From positions 1 to 64,000 of the forward strand of contig CATXDC010000015.1 in assembly GCA_958366985.1 (NCBI GenBank): 64,000 bases of DNA. Direction: 5' to 3'. Source of the stretch: an uncultured Oscillospiraceae bacterium (lineage in GTDB: Bacteria > Bacillota > Clostridia > Oscillospirales > Acutalibacteraceae). The notes under the pieces were generated by a model. That model made no database searches. It was not told the origin of the DNA and saw nothing but the letters and a program-made list of their open reading frames with translations. Made by a program: the position numbers and the translations under genes. Positions 31,485 through 40,998 of this stretch are shown in pieces (position 1 is the first letter of the stretch; every line of letters begins with the position of its first letter).

Positions 31485-31965
31485 TCTTCTTTTCCTCCGG
31501 CCGAACATAGAGTCCCGACCGTCCCCCTGATTTCATCATAAGATAAATTTCGCCTATCTCCATGGCTCTGTCGGCGGCTTTGCACATATCGTAAATCGTA
31601 AGAGCTGCTGCCGAAACAGCGGTAAGTGCTTCCATTTCGACTCCTGTTTTAAAGTCGCACTTTGCCGCTGCGATTATTTCAACTGCATCGGGCTCTGCAA
31701 AATTAAAATCTATTTCCACAGAACTTAAAGGAACAGTATGACAAAGGGGGATAAGCTCCCCTGTGCGCTTTGCCGCCATTATTCCCGCAATCCGTGCAGC
31801 TGAAAGCACATCGCCTTTTTTAACGAGATTTTCTTTAATAAGGCGCAGGGTTTCAGGTTTCATGCGTACAAGTCCGTGGGCTTTCGCCTCACGCCTTGTC
31901 ACCTCTTTTTCCCCTACATCCACCATATGTACCTGTCCGTTTTCGTTTATATGGGTCAGTTCCAT
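31477..31965 (-). CDS. moaC: Cyclic pyranopterin monophosphate synthase MoaC
   Basis: A 162-residue protein of normal length. Family motifs: [31 protein letters not shown] and the C-terminal [20 protein letters not shown]. It turns the MoaA product into cyclic pyranopterin monophosphate. It overlaps the preceding fusion gene by ten bases. Confidence 0.97.
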   Translation of the reverse strand: MELTHINENGQVHMVDVGEKEVTRREAKAHGLVRMKPETLRLIKENLVKKGDVLSAARIAGIMAAKRTGELIPLCHTVPLSSVEIDFNFAEPDAVEIIAAAKCDFKTGVEMEALTAVSAAALTIYDMCKAADRAMEIGEIYLMMKSGGRSGLYVRPEEKKND

Positions 31966-33860
31966 TTGAGCACCTCCCCGGCTTTTTCAGCAGTATATCC
32001 GCCCAGAGCTTCCAGACGCTTTTTGAACTCCTCGCTTCTGAGAATATCAATAAACATCTGCGTCTGGGGAAGTTCCCATGCGCTTTTAAGCACTGCAAAA
32101 TCATAGTTTTCCGTACATACCGGTATAAAATCAAGACTATATAGCTTTGCGGCGGAGAAAATTCCAAGTCCCAAATCTCCCGTTCCTAATGCAATCTGAG
32201 CAGCCACGGCTGTATGGGTCATCTCCTCCCTGTTCCAGCCGTTGACACTTTGAGGGGAAATATCGTGTTTTTTGCACAGATAATCAAAAAGTATTCTCGT
32301 GCCGCTTCCGCCCTGTCGGTTAACATAACGGTACCCTTTGAGCACATCTGAAAAATCCTTTATGTTAAGCGGATTTCCATGAGCAGTCATAAGACCCTGT
32401 ATTCTTCCGACTCCTTTTATGAGGATTACCTCATCCTCTCCGAAAAAGCTTTTAAGAGCATTTATATTATAGGTTCCGTCGTCACTTAGCAGATGTATAC
32501 CGCCCATATGTGCTTCATGACGTTTCAGGGCAAGAAGTCCTCCTGTGCTTCCCACATGGCTTGAGGCAATTTTCGCTCCACGGTCAATCCTCTTTGCCAT
32601 ATCGGCTATTTCGTCAATAAGGGGGTCATGGCTTCCTGTTACAACAAGGGTGTTTTTAAGTTCATCCTTTTCGCACAAAAGCCGCAGGGGAACTTCTTCT
32701 CCGCTGTCACAGCCCTCGCTATTCTGGTCTATTTTAATTATTCCGTCGGCCTTTACAAGACTGCTTACAACTCCCGCTCCCCGTTGAAGTGGTGCTGCGG
32801 CAAGTCTGCCCTCAACAAATCCAAGACGTGTTCTCACAAGCTCACTGTATTTAAGAGAGCTTACAACAGGACGGCAGAGGGTAGCGGTATCATTAAAATC
32901 AAAATTTTTATCCTTTCGTCCGCAAAGCCAGTTTACAGCTGGATAGAAAAACTCCTGAAGGGCAAGCACTGCCGAAACAGGATAACCCGGCACACCCATA
33001 ACGGGAACTTTGCCCGCCATGGCAAGAATGACAGGTTTGCCCGGTTTCATGGCAACTCCGTGGCAGAGCACCTTTCCCACTTCACTTATACATTTTACAC
33101 TGTAATCGTCACGTCCTGCGCTGCTGCCTGCACTTAAAAGCACTGCATCACAGTCCTTTACCGCATCCTTTAAGGCAGCGGTAATTTTTTCGGGGACATC
33201 GGGCTGAATATCAAATACTTTTGGTATGCATCCCCAGCGTTTTAGCATTGAGGAAAAAATAGTTGTATTAAACTCTATAATTTCACCCGCTTTAGGGTTT
33301 TCGCAAGGCGACACAAGCTCGTCACCTGTGGGAATAACCGCTACAACAGGCTTTTTTATAACGTCCACTTCCATAACTCCACCTGCAAGGAGCGCTCCCT
33401 GCGCTTCGGGGGTTATCTCGGTAAAGCTCGGCAAAATCATATCTCCGGCGCACAAATCCTCGCCTATCTGACGGATGTGCTGCCAAGGGGAAGCAGGGGC
33501 AAAAAGCTTTACGCTTTCCCCCTCCCTTACAATATCCTCTATCATTATAACGGCATCTGCTCCCTCAGGCAGAGGGTCACCTGTATCAACCCACTGAAAG
33601 CTTTCCTTATTCAAAACCACAGGGGTTGTTTCACCTGCTCCGAATGTATCGGATGCTTTCACGGCAATACCGTCCATAGCGCTGGCGTGATAATGGGGAG
33701 CGCAGATTTTCGCATAAACTCCCCTTGAAGTTATACGTGTGTCTGCATCTACGGTTTTTACCTTTTCTTCGCACAGACTTGGAACAGCTTCCTTAAGGGC
33801 GTTTATAAATAACTCCCTTGCTTTATCCACCGGCATATTGTCAAGATATGAAAACGCCAT
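31956..33860 (-). CDS. MoeA - periplasmic-binding-like domain fusion
   Basis: A 634-residue protein. Residues ~1-400 are a MoeA domain ([54 protein letters not shown]), which inserts molybdate or tungstate into adenylated molybdopterin. Residues ~415-634 form a cytoplasmic periplasmic-binding-protein-like domain ([30 protein letters not shown]) that may bind the oxyanion or sense it. A separate MoeA follows in the same operon, so the two may favour different metals or act in order. It lies 24 bases after that gene. Confidence 0.92.
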   Translation of the reverse strand: MAFSYLDNMPVDKARELFINALKEAVPSLCEEKVKTVDADTRITSRGVYAKICAPHYHASAMDGIAVKASDTFGAGETTPVVLNKESFQWVDTGDPLPEGADAVIMIEDIVREGESVKLFAPASPWQHIRQIGEDLCAGDMILPSFTEITPEAQGALLAGGVMEVDVIKKPVVAVIPTGDELVSPCENPKAGEIIEFNTTIFSSMLKRWGCIPKVFDIQPDVPEKITAALKDAVKDCDAVLLSAGSSAGRDDYSVKCISEVGKVLCHGVAMKPGKPVILAMAGKVPVMGVPGYPVSAVLALQEFFYPAVNWLCGRKDKNFDFNDTATLCRPVVSSLKYSELVRTRLGFVEGRLAAAPLQRGAGVVSSLVKADGIIKIDQNSEGCDSGEEVPLRLLCEKDELKNTLVVTGSHDPLIDEIADMAKRIDRGAKIASSHVGSTGGLLALKRHEAHMGGIHLLSDDGTYNINALKSFFGEDEVILIKGVGRIQGLMTAHGNPLNIKDFSDVLKGYRYVNRQGGSGTRILFDYLCKKHDISPQSVNGWNREEMTHTAVAAQIALGTGDLGLGIFSAAKLYSLDFIPVCTENYDFAVLKSAWELPQTQMFIDILRSEEFKKRLEALGGYTAEKAGEVLKWN

Positions 33861-33884
33861 ATAATCAAAACCTTTCCGCCAAAA

Positions 33885-35084
33885 TCAAAAAAGTGTAACC
33901 TTTACCTTTTCCCCGGCATGTATTCCCTCGCAGTTTCTGCCTATTATTACATATCCGTCCGCTTCGGAAAGCTTTGTAATAAGTCCGCTTTTGCTTCTTA
34001 CAGGCTCTGCCTTTTCCCCTGAAAGGTGAACGGGGAGAATCAGCTCTCTGCCGTCGTTAGCCGAAACGGACTGGGAAATTTCCGCATAGATATTTTTCTC
34101 CCTGCTTTCCCTGCCCTCCAAAATGCACATGGCTTCTTTTCCAAGTATCATAAAGATAAGGCACGCCGCCATGGGATGACCGGGAAGAGCAAGAACGGGT
34201 TTACCGAGAACATCGGCGGCAAGGGTAGGTTTACCGGGCTTTACGGCTATGCCGTGCCAAAGGATTTCTCCCTCTTCATTTAAAACCTTTTCTGCAAAAT
34301 CCCTCGCACCTGCTGAGGTTCCGCCGCTGAAAACTACCATGTCGCAGCTCTGAGCGCCATTTATTACGGCTTCTCTGAGCTTTTCTTCGTCATCGGGGAT
34401 TATTCCGAAATCCTCAGCAATACCGCCCATTTTTTCTATTAAAGCTTTAAGGGCATGACGGTTTACGTCACGCATCTGTCCGCCCGTAACGGTTTTATCA
34501 ATTTCTATTATTTCATCGCCTGTGGAAAAAAGGGCGACCTTTACTTTCTTCGTAACCGGCACCGCATACTGACCCATAGCCGCCAAAGTGCCCGTTTCTC
34601 CAACGTCAATTACACTTCCGGCTTTCAGTATGTGCTGCCCCTTACGCATGTCGTCTCCGCAAAAGGCTAAATGACTCCCCGGAGCTGCCGGCTTTCTTAT
34701 ACAGACAGTTCCGTCGGGCAAAAGGTCTGTGTGTTCTATCATTACTGCTGCATCGGCTTCTTTCGGAAGAAATCCACCTGTGGGAATTTTCATGCAGCAG
34801 TGCTCCTTAATAGGCTCAGAGGGCATTTCACCCATGGTTATTTCTCCCTGAAGATGCAGCAAAGCGGGAATTGCCTCCGACGCTCCGAATGTATCGCAGG
34901 CTCTTACGGCATAGCCGTCAACCATTGAACGGTCTGCGGGAGGAATATTTTCTTCGGATATTATATCCTCTGCCAGAACTCTGCCGAAGCTTTCGGAAAG
35001 GGGCACGGTTTCACAAAGACAAAGTGCTTTGAATTTATTTCTGAGTATTTCCTCAGCCTCAGACATGGTTATTACCTTGAGCAT
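33885..35084 (-). CDS. moeA: Molybdopterin molybdenumtransferase MoeA
   Basis: A 399-residue metal-insertion enzyme of usual length: DRSMVDGYAV, PTGGFLPKEADAAVMIE, STGDEI, FSGGTSAGARDF and LALPGHPMAA. GGAGGATAGAAT precedes the ATG. The start lies inside the end of the ABC ATPase gene (26-base overlap). In this tungsten operon it probably inserts tungsten. It belongs to the same family as the 634-residue fusion downstream. Confidence 0.95.
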   Translation of the reverse strand: MLKVITMSEAEEILRNKFKALCLCETVPLSESFGRVLAEDIISEENIPPADRSMVDGYAVRACDTFGASEAIPALLHLQGEITMGEMPSEPIKEHCCMKIPTGGFLPKEADAAVMIEHTDLLPDGTVCIRKPAAPGSHLAFCGDDMRKGQHILKAGSVIDVGETGTLAAMGQYAVPVTKKVKVALFSTGDEIIEIDKTVTGGQMRDVNRHALKALIEKMGGIAEDFGIIPDDEEKLREAVINGAQSCDMVVFSGGTSAGARDFAEKVLNEEGEILWHGIAVKPGKPTLAADVLGKPVLALPGHPMAACLIFMILGKEAMCILEGRESREKNIYAEISQSVSANDGRELILPVHLSGEKAEPVRSKSGLITKLSEADGYVIIGRNCEGIHAGEKVKVTLF

Positions 35085-35739
35085 ATTCTATCCTCCAATG
35101 GCTCATGTACTCTCGCACTCGTTCGCTTTTGGGATTCATTATAACTTCCTCAGGACTCCCGAACTCGAGGATTTTGCCCTTTTCGAGAAAAACGGCTTTA
35201 TCCCCAAGGCGCATTGCCTGGGCGGGAGAGTGTGTTGAAAAAATAAGAGTTCCGTTCCACTTACTCAAAGCAGATTCAATGAGATTTTCGCTTTCTATAT
35301 CGCACGCCGCCGTAGGTTCATCTAAAAGCAGGATTTTTGGCTCTCTCGCAAGGACTCTCGCAAGGGCAAGACGCTGCATTTCCCCTCCGCTTAAAGTTTT
35401 TCCCTGAGCTTCCGAAAGAGAAAGCATACCCGTTTCCCTGAGAGCGTTTTCAGCTTTTTCTCTTCTTTTTGACCGTGGCAAATCCCATAAGGCGGATTCG
35501 ACATTTTTTATAACGGTCATATCAAAGGCGTAGCTTTTCTGGGGAAGATATCCGCAGCCTGAAAGAGAAATTTTCTCCCCGTCGTTTTTGAGAACTCCCG
35601 CAAGAATTTTAAGCATTGTACTTTTTCCGCTGCCGTTGGGCCCCATTACCGCAAGGCGTGTTCCCTCTGAAATTTCAAGACAGGGAATTTGCAGAACCGT
35701 TCTGCTGCCGTAGGTTTTATGAAGATTTTCAAATCTCAC
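35059..35739 (-). CDS. tupC: Tungstate ABC transporter ATPase TupC
   Basis: A 226-residue ATPase: Walker A GPNGSGKST, signature LSGGEMQR, Walker B ILLLDEPT. The start is the GTG at 35737-35739, seven bases after AGGAGG, overlapping the permease stop by 11 bases; ten upstream codons are unsupported. It has no extra C-terminal regulatory domain of the kind found in ModC, which suits tungstate/TupC. It powers the TupB channel. Confidence 0.9.
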   Translation of the reverse strand: MRFENLHKTYGSRTVLQIPCLEISEGTRLAVMGPNGSGKSTMLKILAGVLKNDGEKISLSGCGYLPQKSYAFDMTVIKNVESALWDLPRSKRREKAENALRETGMLSLSEAQGKTLSGGEMQRLALARVLAREPKILLLDEPTAACDIESENLIESALSKWNGTLIFSTHSPAQAMRLGDKAVFLEKGKILEFGSPEEVIMNPKSERVREYMSHWRIEYAQGNNHV

Positions 35740-36418
35740 GGTGAGTCCTCCTTTCGAGCCGGCGTGCAAAAATATTTATTACGAAAGCCAAAAAGAGAAG
35801 TATCACACCTAAAGCAAGTGCAAAATCAAACCTGCCCATATTTGTTTCAAGCATAATTGCCGTAGTCATTACCCGTGTTTTTCCCTGAACATTTCCGCCT
35901 ACAAGCTGAACGGCTCCCACCTCTGCAAGAGAACGTCCAAGCCCTGCCATTACAACGCTTACAAGCTGACTGCGGCAGTCCCACAAAAGCATTCTGCGGC
36001 TTCTACCAAAGGACATACCCAGCCCTGCGCAGGTTTCAAGAACCGGCTGAGCCTGTTTTTCCAAAACCGCTGCCGCCATACCTGCAATTATGGGGGTTAT
36101 AAGTACAACCTGAGCTATTACCATAGCTTCAACGGTATAAAGGAGCCTTAGCTGTCCCAAGGGTCCTGAACGTGACAAAAGCAGAAACACCAATAAGCCT
36201 GCCACTACGGGCGGCAGGCTCATAAGAGTGCTCGTTATTTGAACAAGGGTGCGCTGTCCGGGAAAACGGCAGCTTCCCATAACTGCACCGAGGGGAAGAC
36301 CTATAACCGAGGAAATAATGGTGCTGAAAAAAGACATTCTCAGCGTAACCCATATAATTCCCCAAAGCTCCGTATCTCCCGTAAATATAAGCCTCAGTGC
36401 TTCGGAAAAATCATGCAT
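35729..36418 (-). CDS. tupB: Tungstate ABC transporter permease TupB
   Basis: A 229-residue permease with about five or six helices, including LRMSFFSTIISSVIGLPLG at the front. The cytoplasmic coupling loop is ETCAGLGMSFGRSRRMLLW followed by GLGRSLAEVGAV, typical of the Tup/Wtp/Mod family. Its ATG overlaps the tupA stop by eight bases. Specificity is inferred from the neighbouring TupA. Confidence 0.93.
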   Translation of the reverse strand: MHDFSEALRLIFTGDTELWGIIWVTLRMSFFSTIISSVIGLPLGAVMGSCRFPGQRTLVQITSTLMSLPPVVAGLLVFLLLSRSGPLGQLRLLYTVEAMVIAQVVLITPIIAGMAAAVLEKQAQPVLETCAGLGMSFGRSRRMLLWDCRSQLVSVVMAGLGRSLAEVGAVQLVGGNVQGKTRVMTTAIMLETNMGRFDFALALGVILLFLAFVINIFARRLERRTHREI

Positions 36419-37247
36419 TTCCCTCTCCTACAAAAAACAGAGGCTGACCGTATTCTTTGACTCCGTATTCAGCGATAAGCTTTGTCGCCTTTTCGCTCTG
36501 CATCCACTTTATAAAGGCATTTGCGCCGTCAATGTTTGTATCAGGCCACTTTTCGGGATTTACGGCGATCATCGAATATGTGTTCTTAAGCTCTTCGCTC
36601 TCTTCCATAAGCATTGTAAGGGTATCCTTTTTCTCGTGGGAAAGATATGTTCCCTTATCGGTAAATATGTAGCCCTGCTTCTCACTGGCAACTACAAGGG
36701 ATGCGCCCATGCCCTGACCAGTTGAAATGTACCATTCCTGTCCTTCGGGTGTAACGCCCGCTTTTTTCCACAGCGCAAGCTCGGCTTTGTGAGTTCCCGA
36801 ATCGTCGCCTCTGGAAATAAAGGGAGTTTTTCCGTTTTCGGCTATCTTCTTGAAAGCTTCGGTTGCATTTGCGGCATTCTTGACGCCTGCCGGGTCATCT
36901 GCGGGACCGACAATTACAAAGTAGTTATACATAAAGGGAATACGTTCTACTCCGTAGCCCTCATTTATAAATTCCTCTTCGCTTGCCTTTGCATGAACAA
37001 GAAGACAGTCGGCATCGCCTGTACGTCCTTTTTCAATGGCAGCACCTGTTCCGGCAGAGGTTATCTCAAGCTTATAGCCTGTATCCTTTTCAAAATAAGG
37101 CTGCAAATAAGGCAAAAGTCCGCTGTCGTTAACAGAAGTGGTAGTGGAAAGCCTGATTACCTGATTTTCGGGTTTATCCGCTGCCCCGCATGCTGCAAGG
37201 GCAAAGAGCATAACAATACATAATATTATAGAAACCGCTTTTTTCAT
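36411..37247 (-). CDS. tupA: Tungstate-binding lipoprotein TupA
   Basis: A 278-residue binding lipoprotein with lipobox LAAC (Cys20). TupA hallmarks are RLSTTTSVNDSGLL near the N terminus and SRGDDSGTHKAE in the middle, the segments that hold the oxyanion; molybdate-binding ModA lacks this TTTS...SRGDxSGTH pair. It therefore points to tungstate rather than molybdate. It lies 20 bases after the moeB-like gene. Confidence 0.95.
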   Translation of the reverse strand: MKKAVSIILCIVMLFALAACGAADKPENQVIRLSTTTSVNDSGLLPYLQPYFEKDTGYKLEITSAGTGAAIEKGRTGDADCLLVHAKASEEEFINEGYGVERIPFMYNYFVIVGPADDPAGVKNAANATEAFKKIAENGKTPFISRGDDSGTHKAELALWKKAGVTPEGQEWYISTGQGMGASLVVASEKQGYIFTDKGTYLSHEKKDTLTMLMEESEELKNTYSMIAVNPEKWPDTNIDGANAFIKWMQSEKATKLIAEYGVKEYGQPLFFVGEGNA

Positions 37248-37267
37248 ATTACACCTCTCCGTTTATT

Positions 37268-37999
37268 TTAATCGTTTTTTATTTCACCGCATATACGGCA
37301 GTTGGGATCACGGGACACGGGAACTTTTTCCAGTGTGAGACGTACTCCGTCATACAAAAGCATCTCACCGGGAATTGGATTCTTTTCAAGAAGCATCTCT
37401 ATTGCGGTGTTCGCCATAAGGGAAGCTATAACCGAACTTACCGCTCCGAGAGCCGTTCCGCTCTCCCTTTTCGCCGCAGTATGGGCATAAAAACATTCAA
37501 GACACGGCGTCTTTCCGTACTCGATTGCCATAAGGGCGCCGTAAAGCCCCTCAACTCCTCCGTTGATAAGAGGAATATTCCGCTTTGCGCAGACTCTGTT
37601 TAGAAGCAGACGTGTGCCGATATTATCGGCCGCTACAATAACCATGTCCTTGCCGTCCACCATGGTTTCAACATTATTGGGTCGTGCATGGTGATGAATC
37701 GCTTCAATCTGTATTTCCGGATTGAAACGCCTGAGCCGTACCGCCGCCATATCCGCTTTTCTGAAGCCTATTTCCGCCTGGGTATACAAAAACTGTCGGT
37801 TTAAATTTCCCATGGACACATAGTCGCCGTCAACTATTGTCAGATGTCCTATACCCGCTCCCGCAAGAGCATACAGCAGCGGCGCTCCGAGGCCTCCCGC
37901 TCCTACAACCAGAATATGTGACTGCGCCAGCTTTTTCTGTCCTTCAGTGCCTATCTGGGGTATATCAATCTGCCGTTCATATCTGTTTTCTATTTCCAT
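37268..37999 (-). CDS. moeB: ThiF/MoeB-family adenylyltransferase
   Basis: A 243-residue E1-like enzyme. It has the dinucleotide/ATP motif VVGAGGLGAPL, NLNRQFLYTQAEIG, DNIGTRLLLN, and two zinc-binding pairs, CLEC and CRIC. It activates the C-terminal Gly-Gly of MoaD for sulphur loading. It lies 18 bases after moaD, which encodes its substrate. There is no C-terminal rhodanese domain. The catalytic Cys region (residues ~175-190) reads ESGTALGAVS. Confidence 0.92.
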   Translation of the reverse strand: MEIENRYERQIDIPQIGTEGQKKLAQSHILVVGAGGLGAPLLYALAGAGIGHLTIVDGDYVSMGNLNRQFLYTQAEIGFRKADMAAVRLRRFNPEIQIEAIHHHARPNNVETMVDGKDMVIVAADNIGTRLLLNRVCAKRNIPLINGGVEGLYGALMAIEYGKTPCLECFYAHTAAKRESGTALGAVSSVIASLMANTAIEMLLEKNPIPGEMLLYDGVRLTLEKVPVSRDPNCRICGEIKND

Positions 38000-38017
38000 T
38001 TACGGGCTTCCTCCCTT

Positions 38018-38266
38018 TTAACCTCCGCCGCAGACAGGAACAAATTCCACAACGCTGTTTTCTCCCACAGCAGTGCGGAAACCCTTCTCACTGCCTGCAT
38101 TGCAGTGGTCAACAATTATATGGCACCGCTTCGCCTCATGGTACAGCTCTGAACCGTGAGCCTTCTTTATCTTTGAAAGCACCTGGGACACCGTCGCACC
38201 CGGATAACTCTCTTCCTTTACTCCCATTTTTGCGGCAAGTTCACCGTAATAACGCACCGTTGCCAT
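38018..38266 (-). CDS. moaD: Molybdopterin synthase small subunit MoaD
   Basis: An 82-residue ubiquitin-fold sulphur carrier ending VPVCGGG, with the Gly-Gly that becomes the thiocarboxylate. It begins MATVRYYGELAAKMG. It is five bases after the oxidoreductase gene. Its usual partner MoaE is absent from the operon and must be encoded elsewhere or be replaced. Confidence 0.88.
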   Translation of the reverse strand: MATVRYYGELAAKMGVKEESYPGATVSQVLSKIKKAHGSELYHEAKRCHIIVDHCNAGSEKGFRTAVGENSVVEFVPVCGGG

Positions 38267-38271
38267 GGAAT

Positions 38272-40176
38272 TTATCCCTCCTTTCTGTTAGGAATCGGTA
38301 TTCCGAGTTTTTTCAGCCTTTTAGCTGTGGGCACACCCTTTGAATCCCAGCCTCTGACCTTATAATAGACGGGAAGCATGGTTTTTAAATCTACTACTGT
38401 ATCCTTTCGCTTCGGGTCCTGCTGTACTTTCGTAAGACGCTCGGGCAGAGAATCGTCTTCACAGGTAAGACCCTCACGAAGATTATAAAGTCTTTCGGTA
38501 TTGTATCCCCTTTCGCCTACGGTGACGAATTTACCCATTGTCATAGGTATTCCCGTGGCAAGCTTAATTGATTCACTGTGAGGCATAAGCATCATGTTTA
38601 CGGGAAGAATCCACGGCATCAGATGCCATACCTTACCGAGAACGGGACGTGCCATAAGCAGCGCCTTTCCGAAAGCACGGCTGACAAAGCTCGCTGAGCC
38701 GAATCTGAAAATCAGCGGGGGCACAATCGCCTGCATTGTGAAAAGACAAAAGCCCGCTGCCGAACACGCTTCCATAGCGTTCTGGAAAAATACCGTAAGC
38801 TCCGGCTTTCCCTTAGGTGTCTGAGCGTCCATGCTGACGACTCCCACCGACTCCATAAGGGCAAGATATCCGCCGTTAAGGTGACATCCTCCACGGTTGG
38901 AAGTGGCATATCCAAGTCCCATGCCCGTGCTTCTCCTCGGCTCATAGGCGGCAAGCTCCAATCCCTTTGAGTGAATTGCAAATTCCTTTCCGCCGTATTT
39001 TTCGCTGAGTCTCTTGCTTCCATCAGCAAGTTCTCCCGCTTTGCCACGGCGGTAGGCTATATCGCTGATAACCTTTCTTAAATCCTCAACGCAGCCGAAT
39101 TTAAGTCCGAAATCAGCCAATCCCTTTTCCTGAAGCTCCATGGCAAAAGCTATTGTGCCGCCAAGGGAAATTGTATCCATTCCCAAAACGTCGGCATCGT
39201 AATTTATCTGATTTATCAAATCTATATCGTTGCTGTCAATATTTGAACCGAAAAGACACAGTGTCTCATACTCGGGTCCCTTTACCTCTTTGCCGTCCAC
39301 TTTGACTCGTCGCTCACAACGTATCGGACAGCTTACACATCCGCCGTTTCTTACAAGCTTCGTCTCAGCAAGTGTCTCTCCGCTTATATCGTGAGCGTGC
39401 TCATACTGTCCTTTGCTGAAATTATGAGTCGGAAGAGCGCTAGATGCATTGGCCTTTGAAAGAAGTCCCGCAGAACCGTATCTCGGCAGTCCGTTGCCTG
39501 TCATGGGATGCTTTTTAAGTGCATCAACCCACTTTTTCGTATGCTTCGCAAAGCCCTCGGGATTATATTTTTCTATACTCTTTGTGCCGAAAGCTATTAT
39601 GGCTTTTAAGTTTTTGCTTCCCATTACCGCTCCTGCTCCGCAGCGTCCAGCAACACGCTCACCGCTGGCGGCAAGGGCGTATCTAACAAGATTTTCTCCC
39701 GCAGGTCCTATGACAAGTTTACCGTATCTCTTTGGAAGCTTTTCCTGGACTTCTTCCGTATTAAGTCCCGCAAGCTCCGGACATTTCTCAATGCGTATCT
39801 CTCCGTCCTCTATTATAATCTTGCTAAGTTCCGAAGCTTTTCCCGTTATAATAAGTCCGTCAAATCCCGCTTTTTTAAGGAGCATTCCGAATGTACCGCC
39901 GCAGTTTGAAGAGGCGATACCGCCCGTAAGTACATTTTTAAAGGTCATATTGAAACGTCCCGAACTTGGAGCTCCTGTTCCGTTCATGGGTCCCGTATTT
40001 ACTATAAGCACCGCTTCCGGGTCGAAACAGTCAAGTCCCGGTTTTGTCAAATCTGTAAGCAGCCTCGCTCCCAAAGACTTTCCTCCCAGATATTTTGAAA
40101 AAAGCTCCTGGGAAATGGGATATTTTTCCCACTTTCCCGTTTCAAGATTTATTTTCGCATATACAGGCAGAATCAT
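38272..40176 (-). CDS. aor: Tungsten-dependent aldehyde:ferredoxin oxidoreductase
   Basis: A 634-residue enzyme that interconverts aldehydes and carboxylic acids with ferredoxin, using a bis-pterin tungsten centre and one 4Fe-4S cluster. Features: SSGRFNMTFKNVLTGG, VAGRCGAGAVMGSKNLKAI (pterin binding), cluster ligands Cys280, 283 and 287 in GGCVSCPIRC and a probable fourth Cys near residue 490, and GPEYETLCLFGSN. The start is the ATG after GAGGGTGGATC, overlapping the ferredoxin stop by four bases; a longer frame adds 24 unsupported residues. All cofactor genes follow in the same operon. Likely use: reduction of acids or disposal of aldehydes during fermentation. Confidence 0.95.
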   Translation of the reverse strand: MILPVYAKINLETGKWEKYPISQELFSKYLGGKSLGARLLTDLTKPGLDCFDPEAVLIVNTGPMNGTGAPSSGRFNMTFKNVLTGGIASSNCGGTFGMLLKKAGFDGLIITGKASELSKIIIEDGEIRIEKCPELAGLNTEEVQEKLPKRYGKLVIGPAGENLVRYALAASGERVAGRCGAGAVMGSKNLKAIIAFGTKSIEKYNPEGFAKHTKKWVDALKKHPMTGNGLPRYGSAGLLSKANASSALPTHNFSKGQYEHAHDISGETLAETKLVRNGGCVSCPIRCERRVKVDGKEVKGPEYETLCLFGSNIDSNDIDLINQINYDADVLGMDTISLGGTIAFAMELQEKGLADFGLKFGCVEDLRKVISDIAYRRGKAGELADGSKRLSEKYGGKEFAIHSKGLELAAYEPRRSTGMGLGYATSNRGGCHLNGGYLALMESVGVVSMDAQTPKGKPELTVFFQNAMEACSAAGFCLFTMQAIVPPLIFRFGSASFVSRAFGKALLMARPVLGKVWHLMPWILPVNMMLMPHSESIKLATGIPMTMGKFVTVGERGYNTERLYNLREGLTCEDDSLPERLTKVQQDPKRKDTVVDLKTMLPVYYKVRGWDSKGVPTAKRLKKLGIPIPNRKEG

Positions 40177-40598
40177 TTTGATCCACCCTCTTTCATTGTT
40201 ATTGCTCCCAAGGGACAGGCCTGCTGGCATAGACTGCATCCGACACATTTTTCAGGCTTTACAAGCACTGCAAATACATTCAGATCCCCAGGCTTTGTTG
40301 GATATGAAATTTCAATACAGGAGAAACCGCAGGCAACTACGCACATAGAACAGGCGCTGCACCTGGCAGTATCAATTACAGGTTTTTTCCACTTATCCTT
40401 TGGAATCTTTTCCGCTGCCGTTCCGTCGGGCTTTTCAATTGCGCCCTTTGCACAGACATTTGCGCATACGCCGCACTCAACACAGCGCTTTTCTTCGATT
40501 TTATGCTTTTGCTTTACCGTACCGGTAACTGCCCCCACAGGACAATTGCGTGCACAAAGGGTGCAGCCTATGCATAAATCATTTATGCGGTATGCCAT
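40173..40598 (-). CDS. Four-cluster ferredoxin, aldehyde oxidoreductase electron partner
   Basis: A 141-residue protein with four CxxCxxC type motifs (CIGCTLCARNC, CVECGVCANVC, CSACSMCVVACGFSC, CVGCSLCQQAC), enough for four 4Fe-4S clusters; the third has extra spacing. It begins MAYRINDLCIGC after GGAGGGAGTG. It is the first gene of the operon and is translationally coupled to the oxidoreductase, so it is probably its dedicated polyferredoxin subunit rather than a general carrier. Confidence 0.92.
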   Translation of the reverse strand: MAYRINDLCIGCTLCARNCPVGAVTGTVKQKHKIEEKRCVECGVCANVCAKGAIEKPDGTAAEKIPKDKWKKPVIDTARCSACSMCVVACGFSCIEISYPTKPGDLNVFAVLVKPEKCVGCSLCQQACPLGAITMKEGGSK

Positions 40599-40998
40599 AA
40601 ACACTCCCTCCCATAAAAACAACTTTTTTATTTAGTATAACTGTTAAGAGTAAAAAAGTCAACGAAATTCCAGCAATGTCAACAAAATAACAAGTAGATA
40701 ATCTTAAATATTGTTGTAAATTTATATCAAGTTGTTCTGACCTTTTGAATGAAAATTCAAAAGTGTTTTTTCGTGTAAACAAGCGGATATACCACAAATA
40801 ATCTTTTTTCCAAAAGAATATATTTATTCCGACACCGTTTTTTTCGGTCGAATTTCTAAAGTTTTAAGTATGTTTTCTAAAACTTCACGGGAAATAAACT
40901 GATATAATGTGTTATATAACAATAATATAAATTCAATTAATTTACTGTGAATTATGTTAATATAGCATAATTCGCAAGAGAAGGAATGTGATGTCTTT
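40599..40998. other. 400-base intergenic region between divergent genes
   Basis: Contains the minus-strand promoter at 40634-40662, two GTCAAC elements exactly 20 bases apart (40658 and 40678), a hairpin CTTTTGAAT/ATTCAAAAG at 40742-40763, and a TATAAT at 40903-40908 on the plus strand for the phosphoesterase. The minus-strand leader is only about 30 bases, leaving no space for a molybdenum-cofactor riboswitch. Confidence 0.65.
40634..40662 (-). promoter_or_regulatory. Promoter of the tungsten operon
   Basis: TTGACT (40657-40662), a 17-base spacer and TATACT (40634-40639), near consensus, 36 bases before the ferredoxin start. A GTTGAC repeat overlaps its -35 and recurs 20 bases upstream, i.e. 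two helical turns away, which could be a regulator site. Confidence 0.85.

Noticed and set aside
39449..40348. 299-codon plus-strand open frame over the aldehyde oxidoreductase gene
   Set aside because: It is the antisense of a strongly conserved enzyme, is rich in Pro/Ser from reversed codons and has no ribosome site.
40599..40633. Molybdenum-cofactor riboswitch ahead of the tungsten operon
   Set aside because: The promoter leaves a leader of only about 30 bases, far too short.
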